Below the pieces are notes generated by a model. It was not told where the DNA came from, did not search any database, and worked only from the letters and a program-made list of their open reading frames with translations. 64,000 nt of DNA from the NCBI GenBank assembly GCA_009782515.1, contig WRIY01000004.1, positions 1-64,000 on the forward strand. The letters are read 5' to 3'. Position numbers and translations under genes: made by a program. Position 1 is the stretch's first letter, and each line of letters starts with the position of its first letter. This document shows positions 41,732-50,985 of this stretch, piece by piece. The DNA is from Eubacteriaceae bacterium. Its GTDB lineage: Bacteria > Bacillota > Clostridia > Eubacteriales > Anaerofustaceae.

Positions 41732-41904
41732 GTTGTGGAATTGCAGACGACCGTTCGGCACTTGTCCTTGGCGCATGAGCAGCCAAGGCAAGCGTTAGAC
41801 ATAGCCAGCACATGCTTGGCAGTCTATGGCAGGCCATTCCGCTTACAAGGTGGAACACCCGGCACGTAGCCCGAGCAAATCTGCTGCCTAACGGAGGTTT
41901 TTAA
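41732..41904 (+). promoter_or_regulatory. S10 operon leader with stable hairpins
   Basis: A long untranslated leader. CTTG-T-CCTTGGC (41761-41772) pairs with GCCAAGG-CAAG (41782-41792) to form a strong hairpin, and further pairing is possible around 41810-41860. In other Firmicutes ribosomal protein L4 or other factors act on such leaders; no known consensus was confirmed here. Confidence 0.5.
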
Positions 41905-42210
41905 ATGGCGAACCAAAAAATGAGAATAAAGCTTAAAGCATTTGACCATGTAGTCATGGACCAGTCAGCTGAGAAAATCGTTTCTACAGCAAAAAGAAGC
42001 GGCGCCGAAGTAACCGGCCCAATTCCGCTTCCAACCCACAAAGAAATAGTCACAATACTTAGGGCAGTCCACAAATACAAAGACTCCCGTGAGCAATTCG
42101 AAACGCGCACCCACAAGCGCCTTATCGAAATCAAAGACCCAACTCCAGAAACAATAAACGCCCTCATGCACCTAGACTTGCCTGCCGGCGTTGATGTTGA
42201 GATAAAATAG
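41905..42210 (+). CDS. rpsJ: 30S ribosomal protein S10
   Basis: A 101-residue S10 of normal length, with the family core [20 protein letters not shown] and the loop [12 protein letters not shown]-like region ([12 protein letters not shown]). S10 lies in the 30S head and also acts with NusB in antitermination. It is the first gene of the supercluster, with a GGAGG box before ATG. Confidence 0.98.
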   Translation: MANQKMRIKLKAFDHVVMDQSAEKIVSTAKRSGAEVTGPIPLPTHKEIVTILRAVHKYKDSREQFETRTHKRLIEIKDPTPETINALMHLDLPAGVDVEIK

Positions 42211-42265
42211 GCCGTATGCGGCTACATTCAAGGCTGCCTATCCTGCAGCCCTCTGGTGGAGGAAA

Positions 42266-42895
42266 ATGAAAAAAGCAATTATTGCTAGAAAAGTAGGGAT
42301 GACGCAAATCTTTTCAGAAGATGGCACAATACTCCCGGTAACAGTTCTTGAGGCCGGGCCGTGCCAGGTAGTACAGGTAAAAAACCGTGAAAAAGATGGC
42401 TATGAATCCGTACAGCTGTCCTTTGGGCAGATAAAGGATAAAAACGTAACCCAGCCTATGAGGGGCCATTACGAAAAAGCCAATGCTGTGCCACAAAGAG
42501 TCTTAAAGGAATTTCGCCTTGAAGACAGCGCCTCATACAATGTAGGCGACACAGTCTCATCGTCCGCCTTTGAAGTAGGCGATCGCGTAGACGTATCGGG
42601 AACCAGCAAAGGCAAAGGCTTCCAAGGCACTATCAAAAGGCATGGCATGAGCCGCGGACCGATGTCGCACGGCTCAAAATACCATAGGGCTGTCGGCTCT
42701 ATGGGAGGCTCATCTGATCCCAGCCGTGTTTTTAAGGGCAAAAAGCTCCCGGGGCAAATGGGAAACGTAAAGAAGACAGTACAGAACCTTTCAGTCGTCA
42801 AAGTTGACGAAGGCAAGAACTTAATACTAGTTAAGGGCTCCGTCCCGGGCAGAAACGGGACAATAGTCACCATTGCCGATACTGTAAAGCGGTAA
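42266..42895 (+). CDS. rplC: 50S ribosomal protein L3
   Basis: A 209-residue L3 of normal length. The opening [16 protein letters not shown] and the segment [26 protein letters not shown]-like stretch (about 113-138), the extension reaching the peptidyl transferase centre, identify it. It is one of the first proteins to bind 23S rRNA. GGAGG precedes the start. Confidence 0.98.
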   Translation: MKKAIIARKVGMTQIFSEDGTILPVTVLEAGPCQVVQVKNREKDGYESVQLSFGQIKDKNVTQPMRGHYEKANAVPQRVLKEFRLEDSASYNVGDTVSSSAFEVGDRVDVSGTSKGKGFQGTIKRHGMSRGPMSHGSKYHRAVGSMGGSSDPSRVFKGKKLPGQMGNVKKTVQNLSVVKVDEGKNLILVKGSVPGRNGTIVTIADTVKR

Positions 42896-42919
42896 GCTAT
42901 TCAAAGGAGAAAAACCGAA

Positions 42920-43537
42920 ATGAGAGCTGATGTTTTTAACATGAACGGAGAGGTGGTTGGTGATGTGGAGCTTAGCGACGAAATCTTCGGCATTGAGCCG
43001 AATGAATACGTCGTCCATGAAGCAGTTGTAGCCTACCTTTCCAACCAAAGGCAGGGGACTCAGTCTGCGAAAACACGTGCAGAAGTGTCCGGCGGCGGAA
43101 GAAAGCCATGGCGCCAGAAAGGAACAGGCCGCGCGAGGGTAGGCTCCTCGCGTAACCCCATCTGGCGGCATGGCGGCGTTGCCTTTCCCCCTAAGCCAAG
43201 GAAATATACTAAAAAGATAAATAGAAAAGCCAAGCGCCTTGCGCTGAAATCAGCCTTTTCATCAAAAGCAAGCGAAGGCAGCCTATTCATCGTTGACAAG
43301 CTAGAGTTTGAAGCACCCAAGACCAAAGCCATGATAGCCGTGCTTGAGAGCCTGAACGCGCCAAAGCCACTAGTCGTTATTGAGGGCAAAAACCTTAATG
43401 TAGAAAAGAGCGTCTCAAACATTCCAAATGCGAGCTGCTTGACAGTGGGCACAATGAACGTTTATGAAATTCTAAAGCACAATAGCCTGATTTTGACCCT
43501 TGGGGCGCTTGAAAGAATTACGGAGGTCTATAGCTGA
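42920..43537 (+). CDS. rplD: 50S ribosomal protein L4
   Basis: A 205-residue L4. The rRNA-threading loop with [16 protein letters not shown] (about 55-70) and [17 protein letters not shown] (about 73-89) lines the peptide exit tunnel and includes macrolide-contact residues. L4 regulates the S10 leader in some bacteria. Its TGA overlaps the rplW ATG (TGATG). Confidence 0.98.
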   Translation: MRADVFNMNGEVVGDVELSDEIFGIEPNEYVVHEAVVAYLSNQRQGTQSAKTRAEVSGGGRKPWRQKGTGRARVGSSRNPIWRHGGVAFPPKPRKYTKKINRKAKRLALKSAFSSKASEGSLFIVDKLEFEAPKTKAMIAVLESLNAPKPLVVIEGKNLNVEKSVSNIPNASCLTVGTMNVYEILKHNSLILTLGALERITEVYS

Positions 43538-43821
43538 TGGACACATACGACATCTTAGTTAGGCCGATTATCACAGAGCGATCTATAGCAGACGCTGAAA
43601 AAAAGAAGTATACATTCGAAGTAAACAGAAAAGCAAATAAATACCAAATAAAAGACGCTGTCCAAGACGCCTTCAAAGTCAAGGTTGTAAAGGTTAACAC
43701 CATGAACATGAGGGGCAAGAAAAAAAGGCAAGGCCGCACTGAAGGCTATACTCCCGCATGGAAGAAAGCAATAGTTACCTTGTCGCAAGATAGCGATGAA
43801 ATTAAGCTATTTAACACCTGA
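43537..43821 (+). CDS. rplW: 50S ribosomal protein L23
   Basis: A 94-residue L23 with the usual opening [13 protein letters not shown] and a GKKKRQGR stretch in the tail extending into the tunnel. It surrounds the exit site and docks trigger factor and SRP. It is coupled to rplD by a 1-nt stop/start overlap. Confidence 0.97.
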   Translation: MDTYDILVRPIITERSIADAEKKKYTFEVNRKANKYQIKDAVQDAFKVKVVKVNTMNMRGKKKRQGRTEGYTPAWKKAIVTLSQDSDEIKLFNT

Positions 43822-43835
43822 TTAGGAGCCTTTCA

Positions 43836-44669
43836 ATGGGAATAAGAAAATATAAGCCAACAAGCCCTGGCGTTCGCGGCATGACAGTGCTTACCTTTGA
43901 TGAGATAGACAAGGACGCGAAGCCGGAAAAGAAGCTGCTAGCCAAAAAGCACAACAAAGGCGGCCGCAACAATACAGGCCGCATCACCGTGCGCCACCAG
44001 GGCGGCGGAGCAAAGCAAAAATACAGAATAATTGACTTCAAGCGCAACAAAGACGGCATGAAGGCAACAGTCAGATCAATACAATACGATCCAAACCGCA
44101 CAGCCAACATCGCCCTCATCGAGTATGAGGACAGCGAGAGGCGGTATATTATTGCGCCTAACGGCTTAAAGAAAGGCGATGTTGTCATGAGCGGGCCGGA
44201 TGTTGACATCCGCGTAGGCAATGCGCTTCCGCTTGAAAATATACCAACCGGAACGCTGCTGCACAATATAGAGCTTAAAGCAGGAAAAGGCGCACAGCTG
44301 GCCAGAAGCGCCGGAGCATACGTGCAGCTTATGGCAAAAGAGGGCAACTATGCAACTATCAGGCTTCCTTCAGGAGAAATGCGCCTGGTAAGAAAAGAGT
44401 GCCGTGCCACAGTCGGCCAGGTAGGAAACCTCGACAGCGCAAACGTCAATATTGGAAAAGCCGGAAGAAAGCGCCATATGAACGTCCGCCCGACAGTAAG
44501 GGGCTCGGCGATGAACCCTGTTGACCACCCCCATGGCGGAGGCGAAGGCAAAGCGCCAATCGGAAGGCCCGGCCCTGTAACCCCTTGGGGCAAGCCAACG
44601 CTCGGCTACAAAACCAGAAAGAAAAACAAACAGTCTGATAAGTATATCGTCAGAAGAAGAACTAAGTAG
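43836..44669 (+). CDS. rplB: 50S ribosomal protein L2
   Basis: A 277-residue L2 of normal length, needed for subunit association and peptidyl transfer. Diagnostic is the C-terminal [19 protein letters not shown] segment (about 222-240), with the conserved His near the active site; the N-terminal OB fold and SH3-like domain follow the family. Confidence 0.98.
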   Translation: MGIRKYKPTSPGVRGMTVLTFDEIDKDAKPEKKLLAKKHNKGGRNNTGRITVRHQGGGAKQKYRIIDFKRNKDGMKATVRSIQYDPNRTANIALIEYEDSERRYIIAPNGLKKGDVVMSGPDVDIRVGNALPLENIPTGTLLHNIELKAGKGAQLARSAGAYVQLMAKEGNYATIRLPSGEMRLVRKECRATVGQVGNLDSANVNIGKAGRKRHMNVRPTVRGSAMNPVDHPHGGGEGKAPIGRPGPVTPWGKPTLGYKTRKKNKQSDKYIVRRRTK

Positions 44670-44680
44670 GAGCGAGTTTA

Positions 44681-44959
44681 ATGAGCAGATCCACAAAAAA
44701 AGGGCCATATGTTGATGCTAAGCTGCTAAAGCGGATAGAAGACATGAATGCTTCCAACGAAAAAAAGGTGCTGAAGACCTGGTCGCGGGACTGCACTATC
44801 TTTCCGCAAATGGTCAGCCACACTATAGCCGTTCACGATGGCCGCAAGCATGTGCCTGTTTTCATAACAGAGGACATGGTTGGCCACAAACTCGGCGAGT
44901 TTGCCCCAACCAGGACTTTCCGCGGGCATGCCGGCGAAAAGCGCTCAGGCGGCAGATAA
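44681..44959 (+). CDS. rpsS: 30S ribosomal protein S19
   Basis: A 92-residue S19 with [11 protein letters not shown] at the start and [18 protein letters not shown] (about 69-86) at the end. It forms the S13-S19 pair in the 30S head. The length is normal and the gene sits in the usual order between rplB and rplV. Confidence 0.98.
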   Translation: MSRSTKKGPYVDAKLLKRIEDMNASNEKKVLKTWSRDCTIFPQMVSHTIAVHDGRKHVPVFITEDMVGHKLGEFAPTRTFRGHAGEKRSGGR

Positions 44960-44975
44960 AAAGCGGAGGATTCAA

Positions 44976-45311
44976 ATGCAATCAAGAGCGACAGCTAAAT
45001 ATGTACGAGTTTCATCTATTAAGGCGAAAAGGGTAGCGGATCTTATTCGCGGCAAAAACATCCATGACGCGATTAATATTTGCAGGCTAACTAACAACAA
45101 GCCTTCAAGGGCATTTGAGAAAGTGCTTCACTCTGCCCTTGCCAATGCCCAAAACAACCAGTACCTAGATGGCGATGATATGTTTGTCCTCGAAGCCCAC
45201 GCCAACCAAGGCCCGACCATGAAAAGAATGAAGGCGAAATCCAGAGGCCGAGGCACTATCTATCACAAGCGGAGCTCACACCTGAGCGTCGTATTGGAAG
45301 AAAGAAATTAG
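44976..45311 (+). CDS. rplV: 50S ribosomal protein L22
   Basis: A 111-residue L22 with YVRVSSIKAKRVADLIRGK (about 9-27) and the extended tunnel-lining hairpin ending near MKRMKAKSRGRGTIYHKRSSH. ATG 44976 is preceded by GCGGAGG; the longer open frame from 44880 would overlap rpsS and is rejected. Confidence 0.98.
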   Translation: MQSRATAKYVRVSSIKAKRVADLIRGKNIHDAINICRLTNNKPSRAFEKVLHSALANAQNNQYLDGDDMFVLEAHANQGPTMKRMKAKSRGRGTIYHKRSSHLSVVLEERN

Positions 45312-45320
45312 GAGGCAGTT

Positions 45321-45962
45321 TTGGGTCAAAAAGTCAGCCCGCACGGTCTTAGAGTTGGAGTAATCAAAGATTGGTCTTCAAGATGGTATGCAAAGGACAG
45401 AGAGTTTGCCGACATCCTCTACGAGGACTACAAAATCCGCGATTACATTAAAAAAACACAGTATTCTACTGGAATATCAAGAGTCGAAATCGAGAGAAGC
45501 GCTAACAGGGTTACGCTGTATATATACACAGGCAAACCCGGCAGGATCATCGGAAAGAACGGCAGCGTTATTGACGCGCTTAGAAAAGAGATAGTAAAGC
45601 TTACAGGAAAAGTCGTCAATATCAATGTCATGGAAGTAAAGAATATTGACTGTGACGCACAGCTGGTTGCCGAATCAATAGCGCAGCAGCTCGAAAAGAG
45701 GATTTCATTCCGCAGGGCTATGAAGCAGGCGATTTCGCGAGCCATGAAGGGCGGGGCTGAAGGAATAAAAACCACAGTTGCCGGCCGGCTGAACGGCGCT
45801 GAAATAGCCAGAAGCGAAACATATGCTGAAGGCGTAGTGCCTCTGCAGACGCTTCGCGCCAACATCGACTATGGCACTGCAGAAGCCGACACCACATATG
45901 GCAAGATTGGAGTCAAGGTGTGGATTAACAAAGGCGAAGTCCTTCCGACAAAACAAAAGTAG
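45321..45962 (+). CDS. rpsC: 30S ribosomal protein S3
   Basis: A 213-residue S3 with its KH domain motif [15 protein letters not shown] (about 72-86) and the [20 protein letters not shown] segment used for mRNA entry and helicase activity. The start is TTG 45321 with AGGAGG upstream; TTG is unusual for so highly expressed a gene, but gives the standard [10 protein letters not shown]-terminus. Confidence 0.97.
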   Translation: MGQKVSPHGLRVGVIKDWSSRWYAKDREFADILYEDYKIRDYIKKTQYSTGISRVEIERSANRVTLYIYTGKPGRIIGKNGSVIDALRKEIVKLTGKVVNINVMEVKNIDCDAQLVAESIAQQLEKRISFRRAMKQAISRAMKGGAEGIKTTVAGRLNGAEIARSETYAEGVVPLQTLRANIDYGTAEADTTYGKIGVKVWINKGEVLPTKQK

Positions 45963-45984
45963 AAATTTCAGGAGGATAGTTGCT

Positions 45985-46413
45985 ATGTTAATGCCTAAAA
46001 GGGCAAAGCACAGAAAAGTGCAGCGTGGCAGAATGAAAGGCAAAGCGCTCCGCGGCAACACGATAACATACGGAGACTATGCAATAGAAGCGCTTGAGCC
46101 TGGCTGGATTAAGTCCCGCCAAATAGAGGCTGCCCGTATAGCAATGACAAGGTATATAAGAAGAGGCGGCAAAGTCTGGATAAAAATCTTCCCAGACAAG
46201 CCAGTTACAAAGAAGCCGGCCGAAACCCGCATGGGCAAAGGCAAAGGCTCGCCGGAGTATTGGGTTGCAGTAGTCAAGCCGGGCAGGATCATGTTTGAGC
46301 TTGCCGGCGTGAGCGAAGAAACCGCAAGGGAAGCCATGCGCCTGGCGCAAAACAAGCTTCCGATAAAGACAAGGTTTGTTGTTAGAGAAAAAACTGCTGA
46401 AAGTGGTGACTAA
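45985..46413 (+). CDS. rplP: 50S ribosomal protein L16
   Basis: A 142-residue L16 starting [19 protein letters not shown]; the open frame runs further upstream over rpsC, but ATG 45985 has GGAGG 9 nt before it. It stabilises tRNA in the A and P sites. R81-type hydroxylation context ([16 protein letters not shown]) is present. Confidence 0.98.
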   Translation: MLMPKRAKHRKVQRGRMKGKALRGNTITYGDYAIEALEPGWIKSRQIEAARIAMTRYIRRGGKVWIKIFPDKPVTKKPAETRMGKGKGSPEYWVAVVKPGRIMFELAGVSEETAREAMRLAQNKLPIKTRFVVREKTAESGD

Positions 46414-46415
46414 TA

Positions 46416-46637
46416 GTGAAGGCAAAAGACTTAAGGCTTAGAACTGACAGTGATCTTATGAGCGAGCTTTCTAGCCTCAAGGAAGAGCTGTTTAGCCTTC
46501 GCTTTCAGAATGCGACAGGGCAGCTGGAAAACCCCATGCGCATTCGCGAATGCAAGAAGGACTATGCTAGAATAAAGACCATTCTACGCCAAAGGGAGCT
46601 CGAAAGAGCAGGGGAAGAGGCAAATGCAAGAAACTAG
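46416..46637 (+). CDS. rpmC: 50S ribosomal protein L29
   Basis: A 73-residue helical L29 with the classic [20 protein letters not shown] segment (about 21-40). It sits near the tunnel exit beside L23. The start is GTG 46416, directly after rplP. It overlaps rpsQ by 14 nt. Confidence 0.97.
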   Translation: MKAKDLRLRTDSDLMSELSSLKEELFSLRFQNATGQLENPMRIRECKKDYARIKTILRQRELERAGEEANARN

Positions 46638-46890
46638 AAACAATAGAAAAGTCAGAATAGGCAAGGTAGTAAGCGACAAAGCCAACAAAACAATAATTGT
46701 TGCAGTCGTTACTATGGCAAATATCCCTCCCTATAAGTACAAAAAGCGAGTAAAGAGAACAAAGCGCTTAATGGCACATGATGAGCTCAACCAGTGCCGC
46801 ATAGGCGATACAGTTAAAATAATGGAAACAAGGCCCCTCTCCAAAAACAAGCACTGGAGGCTTGTGGAAATTGTTGAGAAGGCAAAGTAG
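46624..46890 (+). CDS. rpsQ: 30S ribosomal protein S17
   Basis: An 88-residue S17 with [21 protein letters not shown] (split by the OB fold) and [16 protein letters not shown] near the end. It is a primary 16S rRNA binder. The ribosome binding site GGGGAAGAGG lies within rpmC. Confidence 0.97.
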   Translation: MQETRNNRKVRIGKVVSDKANKTIIVAVVTMANIPPYKYKKRVKRTKRLMAHDELNQCRIGDTVKIMETRPLSKNKHWRLVEIVEKAK

Positions 46891-46909
46891 GGCCAAATAG
46901 GAGAGCACA

Positions 46910-47278
46910 ATGATTCAACAAGAGTCGCGCTTAAAGGTAGCCGACAATACAGGCGCCAAAGAGCTGCTGTGCATAAGGGTGCTCGGCGGCTCAAAACGAA
47001 GGTATGCGAACGTTGGCGACATTATTGTCTGTTCGGTGAAAAGCGCTAACCCGGGCAGCAGCGTCAAAAAAGGCGAAGTTGTCAAAGCCGTTGTTGTAAG
47101 GACTGTATCCGGAACAATGAGGCCCGACGGCAGCCATATACGCTTTGACCAAAATGCTGCTGTTTTGATAAGAGACGACAACCAGCCCCGAGGAACCCGC
47201 ATATTCGGGCCTGTCGCAAGAGAGCTTCGTGACAAACAGTTCATGAAAATTGTCTCTTTGGCGCCGGAAGTTCTGTAG
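46910..47278 (+). CDS. rplN: 50S ribosomal protein L14
   Basis: A 122-residue L14 of exact family length, starting [18 protein letters not shown] and ending [18 protein letters not shown]. It bridges to 16S rRNA and contacts RsfS. It is in the usual position at the start of the spc genes. Confidence 0.98.
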   Translation: MIQQESRLKVADNTGAKELLCIRVLGGSKRRYANVGDIIVCSVKSANPGSSVKKGEVVKAVVVRTVSGTMRPDGSHIRFDQNAAVLIRDDNQPRGTRIFGPVARELRDKQFMKIVSLAPEVL

Positions 47279-47293
47279 GAGGCAAGCAACCAA

Positions 47294-47617
47294 ATGAAAA
47301 TACGAAAAGATGACATCGTGGTTGTCGAAGGCGGCGTCCACAAAAGGGAAAGGGGCTACCGCGGCAAAGTCCTCAAAGTCTTTCCCAAAACCGAAAGAGT
47401 CATTGTAGAAGGCGCAAACCTGCGCAAAAAGCACATGAAATCTGACGGCATGAACAGGCAAGCAGGAATAATTGATATTGAAGGCTCAATTCATATCTCA
47501 AATGTTGCATTGTACTGCGATAAGTGCAAAAAGGGCGTCCGCACAGGAAAGATGTTCCTGGCAGACGGCAAAAAAGTGCGCTACTGCAAGCAATGCGGCG
47601 AGATATTTGATAATTAG
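47294..47617 (+). CDS. rplX: 50S ribosomal protein L24
   Basis: A 107-residue L24 with the N-terminal KOW segment (KIRKDDIVVVEG... RGYRGKVLKVFP) and a C-terminal pair of CxxC motifs (CDKCKKG and CKQCGE), making a zinc-ribbon form of L24. It initiates 50S assembly. Confidence 0.97.
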   Translation: MKIRKDDIVVVEGGVHKRERGYRGKVLKVFPKTERVIVEGANLRKKHMKSDGMNRQAGIIDIEGSIHISNVALYCDKCKKGVRTGKMFLADGKKVRYCKQCGEIFDN

Positions 47618-47632
47618 CATGCGTGGTTATAT

Positions 47633-48184
47633 ATGAGCAGATTACGAGACAAGTACAAAGAAGATGTGGTTCCGGCGCTGCAGGAGAAGTTTGGCTACAC
47701 AAACATTATGCAGGTTCCCAAGCTGGAAAAAATACTGGTAACAATGCGCTTTGGAGACATAAAGGACAACACTAAAGCGATGGAAGCTGCGGTCAACGAG
47801 CTTGCAATCATATCAGGCCAAAAACCGATAGTGATAAAAGCCAAACGCTCAGTTTCCAACTTTAAGCTTCGCAAAGGCATGGACATTGCTGCAAAGGTTA
47901 CACTGCGCGCTGAGCGCATGTATGAGTTTGCTGACAAGCTGATTAATATCGCCATTCCAAGAATACGCGACTTTCGCGGGGTCAACCCGGCCTCTTTTGA
48001 CGGCAGGGGCAACTATGCTATGGGAGTAAAAGAGCAGCTTATATTCCCGGAGATAAATTATGATCAGATAGAGCGAATCCGCGGCCTGGACATTGTGATT
48101 GTGACTACAGCAGACACTGATGAAGAAGGCTACGAGCTGCTTAGGCAGCTAGGCATGCCATTTGCCCAAACAAGCGCACTTTAA
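47633..48184 (+). CDS. rplE: 50S ribosomal protein L5
   Basis: A 183-residue L5 that binds 5S rRNA. Typical are [15 protein letters not shown] (about 20-34), [19 protein letters not shown] (about 60-78) and [19 protein letters not shown] (about 112-130). It has the weakest ribosome binding site of the operon (no AGGAGG before ATG 47633). Confidence 0.97.
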   Translation: MSRLRDKYKEDVVPALQEKFGYTNIMQVPKLEKILVTMRFGDIKDNTKAMEAAVNELAIISGQKPIVIKAKRSVSNFKLRKGMDIAAKVTLRAERMYEFADKLINIAIPRIRDFRGVNPASFDGRGNYAMGVKEQLIFPEINYDQIERIRGLDIVIVTTADTDEEGYELLRQLGMPFAQTSAL

Positions 48185-48195
48185 TAGGAGGAAGC

Positions 48196-48381
48196 ATGGC
48201 AAAAAAGTCTATGATAGCCAAGCAAAAGCGTGAGCCAAAGTTTTCAACAAGGGCTTACAACCGCTGCAAAATCTGTGGCAGGCCGCATGCTTACTTGCGC
48301 AAGTACGGCATTTGCAGAATTTGCTTTAGGGTGCTTGCATACAGGGGCGAAATCCCTGGCGTAAGAAAAGCCAGCTGGTAA
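48196..48381 (+). CDS. rpsZ: 30S ribosomal protein S14, zinc-binding type
   Basis: A 61-residue short S14 with C24-x2-C27 and C40-x2-C43 zinc ligands, the type common in Firmicutes. It sits in the 30S head with S3 and S10. It is followed by an unusual 99-bp spacer with two hairpins. Confidence 0.97.
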   Translation: MAKKSMIAKQKREPKFSTRAYNRCKICGRPHAYLRKYGICRICFRVLAYRGEIPGVRKASW

Positions 48382-48402
48382 CAAACAAAAAAAATACAAA
48401 GC

Positions 48403-48454
48403 CTTCCGGCTCCTGCCGGAAGTGCACAAAGGCTCCCGCCTTTTAGTGGGCGGG
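48403..48454 (+). promoter_or_regulatory. Two tandem hairpins between rpsZ and rpsH
   Basis: CTTCCGGC-TCCT-GCCGGAAG (48403-48422) and CCCGCC-TTTTAGT-GGCGGG (48435-48454, leaving one unpaired G). Neither is followed by a T-run. The gap is 99 nt in an operon whose other gaps are mostly below 25 nt. An S8-binding autoregulatory site, an RNA-processing site or an attenuator are possible. Confidence 0.6.
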
Positions 48455-48480
48455 CAGTTAACGATAAGGAGGTTGCCACG

Positions 48481-48879
48481 ATGGCTGTAACCGATCCGAT
48501 TGCTGATATGCTGACGAGAATAAGAAACGCCAACCATGCCAAGCATGCGAGCGTTCTGGTTCCTGCATCTAACCTAAAAAAGGCAATAGCCCAAATAATG
48601 CTCGACGAGGGCTATATAAACGGTTTTAGAGTAGCTGAAGACGGCAAGCAGGGGATAATTGAGATAATGCTCAAGTACGAAAAAGGCGAGCACAAAGTAA
48701 TAAGCGGGCTGCGCCGTATCTCAAGGCCTGGGCTGCGCATATATGCAGCTAAAGATGAAGTGCCAAAAGTGCTAAACGGCCTTGGAGTCGCCATTATATC
48801 CACTTCGAAAGGGTTGATGACTGACAAAAAAGCCAGAAAAGCTAATATAGGAGGGGAAGTCCTCTGCTATATCTGGTAA
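48481..48879 (+). CDS. rpsH: 30S ribosomal protein S8
   Basis: A 132-residue S8 with [15 protein letters not shown] at the start and [27 protein letters not shown] at the end (shown in part: the TSKG-M-T-D motif binds helix 21 of 16S rRNA). In other bacteria S8 represses the spc operon by binding its mRNA. AAGGAGG precedes the start. Confidence 0.97.
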   Translation: MAVTDPIADMLTRIRNANHAKHASVLVPASNLKKAIAQIMLDEGYINGFRVAEDGKQGIIEIMLKYEKGEHKVISGLRRISRPGLRIYAAKDEVPKVLNGLGVAIISTSKGLMTDKKARKANIGGEVLCYIW

Positions 48880-48895
48880 GCATAGGAGAAACGGT

Positions 48896-49429
48896 ATGTC
48901 AAGAATTGGCAGAATGCCTGTTGAAATACCAGCAGGCGTTGAGATAACAATTGAAAAAGGCCTAATAAAAGTTAAGGGCCCAAAAGGCGAGCTTGAACAG
49001 GCAATACACCCGGATCTCACGGTTGAAATAGAAGACGGAGTGCTCAAAGTTGCAAGGCCTAGCGACGCAAAAGAGCACAGAGCGCAGCATGGCCTAGCAA
49101 GAAAGCTGATATCAAACATGGTGGTAGGCGTTACTGAAGGCTTCAAAAAAGAGCTTAGCATTGTCGGCGTTGGCTACAGGGCCTCAAAAACCGACAACAA
49201 GCTCAACTTAGTCCTTGGTTTTTCGCATCCGGTTGAAAGGGTTGATCCAGACGGCATCACCACGACAGTCGAAGGCAACAACAGGATTATAATTGAGGGC
49301 ATCGATCGCCAGAAGGTAGGCCAGCATGCAGCCAATATTCGCGCCATTCGCCCTCCGGACGCATACAAGGGCAAAGGCGTGCGCTACTCAGATGAGGTAG
49401 TAAAACTTAAAGTCGGAAAGACAGGCTAA
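48896..49429 (+). CDS. rplF: 50S ribosomal protein L6
   Basis: A 177-residue L6 with SRIGRMPVEIPAGVEI at the start and the C-terminal RRPEPYKGKG-like signature, here IRPPDAYKGKGVRY (about 155-168). It lies near the sarcin-ricin loop and factor-binding site. The length is normal. Confidence 0.97.
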   Translation: MSRIGRMPVEIPAGVEITIEKGLIKVKGPKGELEQAIHPDLTVEIEDGVLKVARPSDAKEHRAQHGLARKLISNMVVGVTEGFKKELSIVGVGYRASKTDNKLNLVLGFSHPVERVDPDGITTTVEGNNRIIIEGIDRQKVGQHAANIRAIRPPDAYKGKGVRYSDEVVKLKVGKTG

Positions 49430-49438
49430 GAGGGCAAT

Positions 49439-49798
49439 ATGATAAACAAACCAAGCAAGAACAAAATGCGCCACAAACGCCACCTTCGTATTCGCAAGAA
49501 AATATCAGGAAACACGATTAGGCCAAGGCTCAATGTTTACAGAAGCAACCGCTATATCTATGCGCAGCTGATTGACGACACAACCGGCTTTACGCTGGCT
49601 ACAGCCTCTTCAAAAGGCATGCAGGGCCTGGAGAGCCGGATAAACAAGGAAGCGGCTGCCAGGGTAGGCCAGGCTATTGGCCAAAAGGCAGTCGAGCTGG
49701 GCTTCAAAAACATTGTCTTTGACAGAAGCGGATACCTTTACCACGGCCGCGTCAAGGAGCTCGCCGATGCTGCCCGCGAGGCAGGGCTTGAGTTTTAG
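49439..49798 (+). CDS. rplR: 50S ribosomal protein L18
   Basis: A 119-residue L18, a 5S rRNA-binding protein. The [20 protein letters not shown] segment (about 15-34) and the ending [20 protein letters not shown] are typical. It keeps the usual position between L6 and S5. Confidence 0.97.
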   Translation: MINKPSKNKMRHKRHLRIRKKISGNTIRPRLNVYRSNRYIYAQLIDDTTGFTLATASSKGMQGLESRINKEAAARVGQAIGQKAVELGFKNIVFDRSGYLYHGRVKELADAAREAGLEF

Positions 49799-49822
49799 CC
49801 CTAGCAGTTCAAGGAGAAAATG

Positions 49823-50326
49823 ATGTCAGAAGAGTTTAACCCTAATGAGATTGAGCTAAAAGACCAGGTTGTATCCATAAACCGCGTTGCGAAGGTTGTA
49901 AAGGGCGGCAAGAATTTCCGCTTTTCCTGCCTTGTTGTTGTAGGCGACGAAAACGGGCATGTTGGCTGCGGCATTGGCAAAGCAATCGAAATTCCTGAAG
50001 CAATACGCAAGGGGGTTGAGGATGCCAAAAAGCATATGATTACAGTAACGCTCAGAGGCTCTACTATCCCTCACCAGACAATAGGCCATTTCGGCGCCGG
50101 CAAGGTGCTTATGATACCAGCCCCTCAGGGCACCGGCATCATAGCAGGCGGCCCGGCAAGGGCAGTCTTTGAGCTTGCAGGAATAAAAGACATAAGGACC
50201 AAGTCCGTTGGCTCAAATAACCCGCACAACATGGTTAAGGCAGCGCTTGCCGGCCTAGAAGGGCTACTTGACATTAAAGACGTTGCGCGCAAGCGCGGCA
50301 AGACAGTAGAAGAAATACTAGGATAA
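49823..50326 (+). CDS. rpsE: 30S ribosomal protein S5
   Basis: A 167-residue S5 with the double-stranded RNA-binding fold ([20 protein letters not shown]) and [15 protein letters not shown]-type ending, here [15 protein letters not shown]. Two adjacent ATGs exist; 49823 is preferred because the AAGGAG box is then 6 nt upstream, against 3 for 49820. S5 shapes decoding accuracy. Confidence 0.97.
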   Translation: MSEEFNPNEIELKDQVVSINRVAKVVKGGKNFRFSCLVVVGDENGHVGCGIGKAIEIPEAIRKGVEDAKKHMITVTLRGSTIPHQTIGHFGAGKVLMIPAPQGTGIIAGGPARAVFELAGIKDIRTKSVGSNNPHNMVKAALAGLEGLLDIKDVARKRGKTVEEILG

Positions 50327-50337
50327 GGAGGCTGCCA

Positions 50338-50523
50338 ATGGCCGACAAACAAATAAAACTAACTTTGGTCCGCAGCCTTATTGGAAGAAGCCCCTCACAA
50401 AGGGCAACAGTCAAGGGCCTTGGCCTAAAGAAAATAGGCCAGAGCGTTGTACTGGCTGATCTGCCGTCTACCAGAGGCATTATCCAAAAAATCGGCTTTA
50501 TGCTGAAAGTGGAAGAAATATAG
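50338..50523 (+). CDS. rpmD: 50S ribosomal protein L30
   Basis: A 61-residue L30 with the typical KLTLVRSLIGRSPSQRATVKGLGL core (in part) and a C-terminal KIGFMLKVEEI. AAGGAGG precedes the start. It is a small core protein of the 50S subunit. Confidence 0.96.
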   Translation: MADKQIKLTLVRSLIGRSPSQRATVKGLGLKKIGQSVVLADLPSTRGIIQKIGFMLKVEEI

Positions 50524-50532
50524 GAGGCCCCA

Positions 50533-50985
50533 ATGGCACTTAAGCTAAATGAACTAAAGCCAGCGCCAGGCTCCCGCAAAAAGCCCACACGCAAAGGCAG
50601 GGGCATTGGCTCAGGCAAAGGCAAAACTGCAGGCCGTGGGCAAGATGGGCAGAATTCCCGTTCAGGCGGCGGCGTAAGGCCCGGATTTGAGGGCGGGCAA
50701 ATGCCATTGACAAGGCGCGTTCCGAAACGCGGCTTCTCGAATGCCAGGTTTAAAAAGGTATACGCCGTTGTCAATCTGGAAAAGCTTGCGGGCTTTGAGA
50801 GCGGTGAGGATGTAAACCTCGAAACGCTAAAGGGCAGAGGGATTGTCAAAAACAAATATAAGCTGCTGAAAATACTTGGCAATGGCGAGCTGGATCGCGC
50901 CCTAAATGTCACAGCGCACAAAATCAGCGCTGGCGCAGCAGAAAAGATTATTGCGGCAGGCGGAAAGGCTGAGGCGCTGCAATGA
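50533..50985 (+). CDS. rplO: 50S ribosomal protein L15
   Basis: A 150-residue L15 with the glycine-rich basic arm [20 protein letters not shown] (about 20-39), then [18 protein letters not shown]. It is a late assembly protein. Its stop overlaps the secY start (ATGA). Confidence 0.97.
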   Translation: MALKLNELKPAPGSRKKPTRKGRGIGSGKGKTAGRGQDGQNSRSGGGVRPGFEGGQMPLTRRVPKRGFSNARFKKVYAVVNLEKLAGFESGEDVNLETLKGRGIVKNKYKLLKILGNGELDRALNVTAHKISAGAAEKIIAAGGKAEALQ

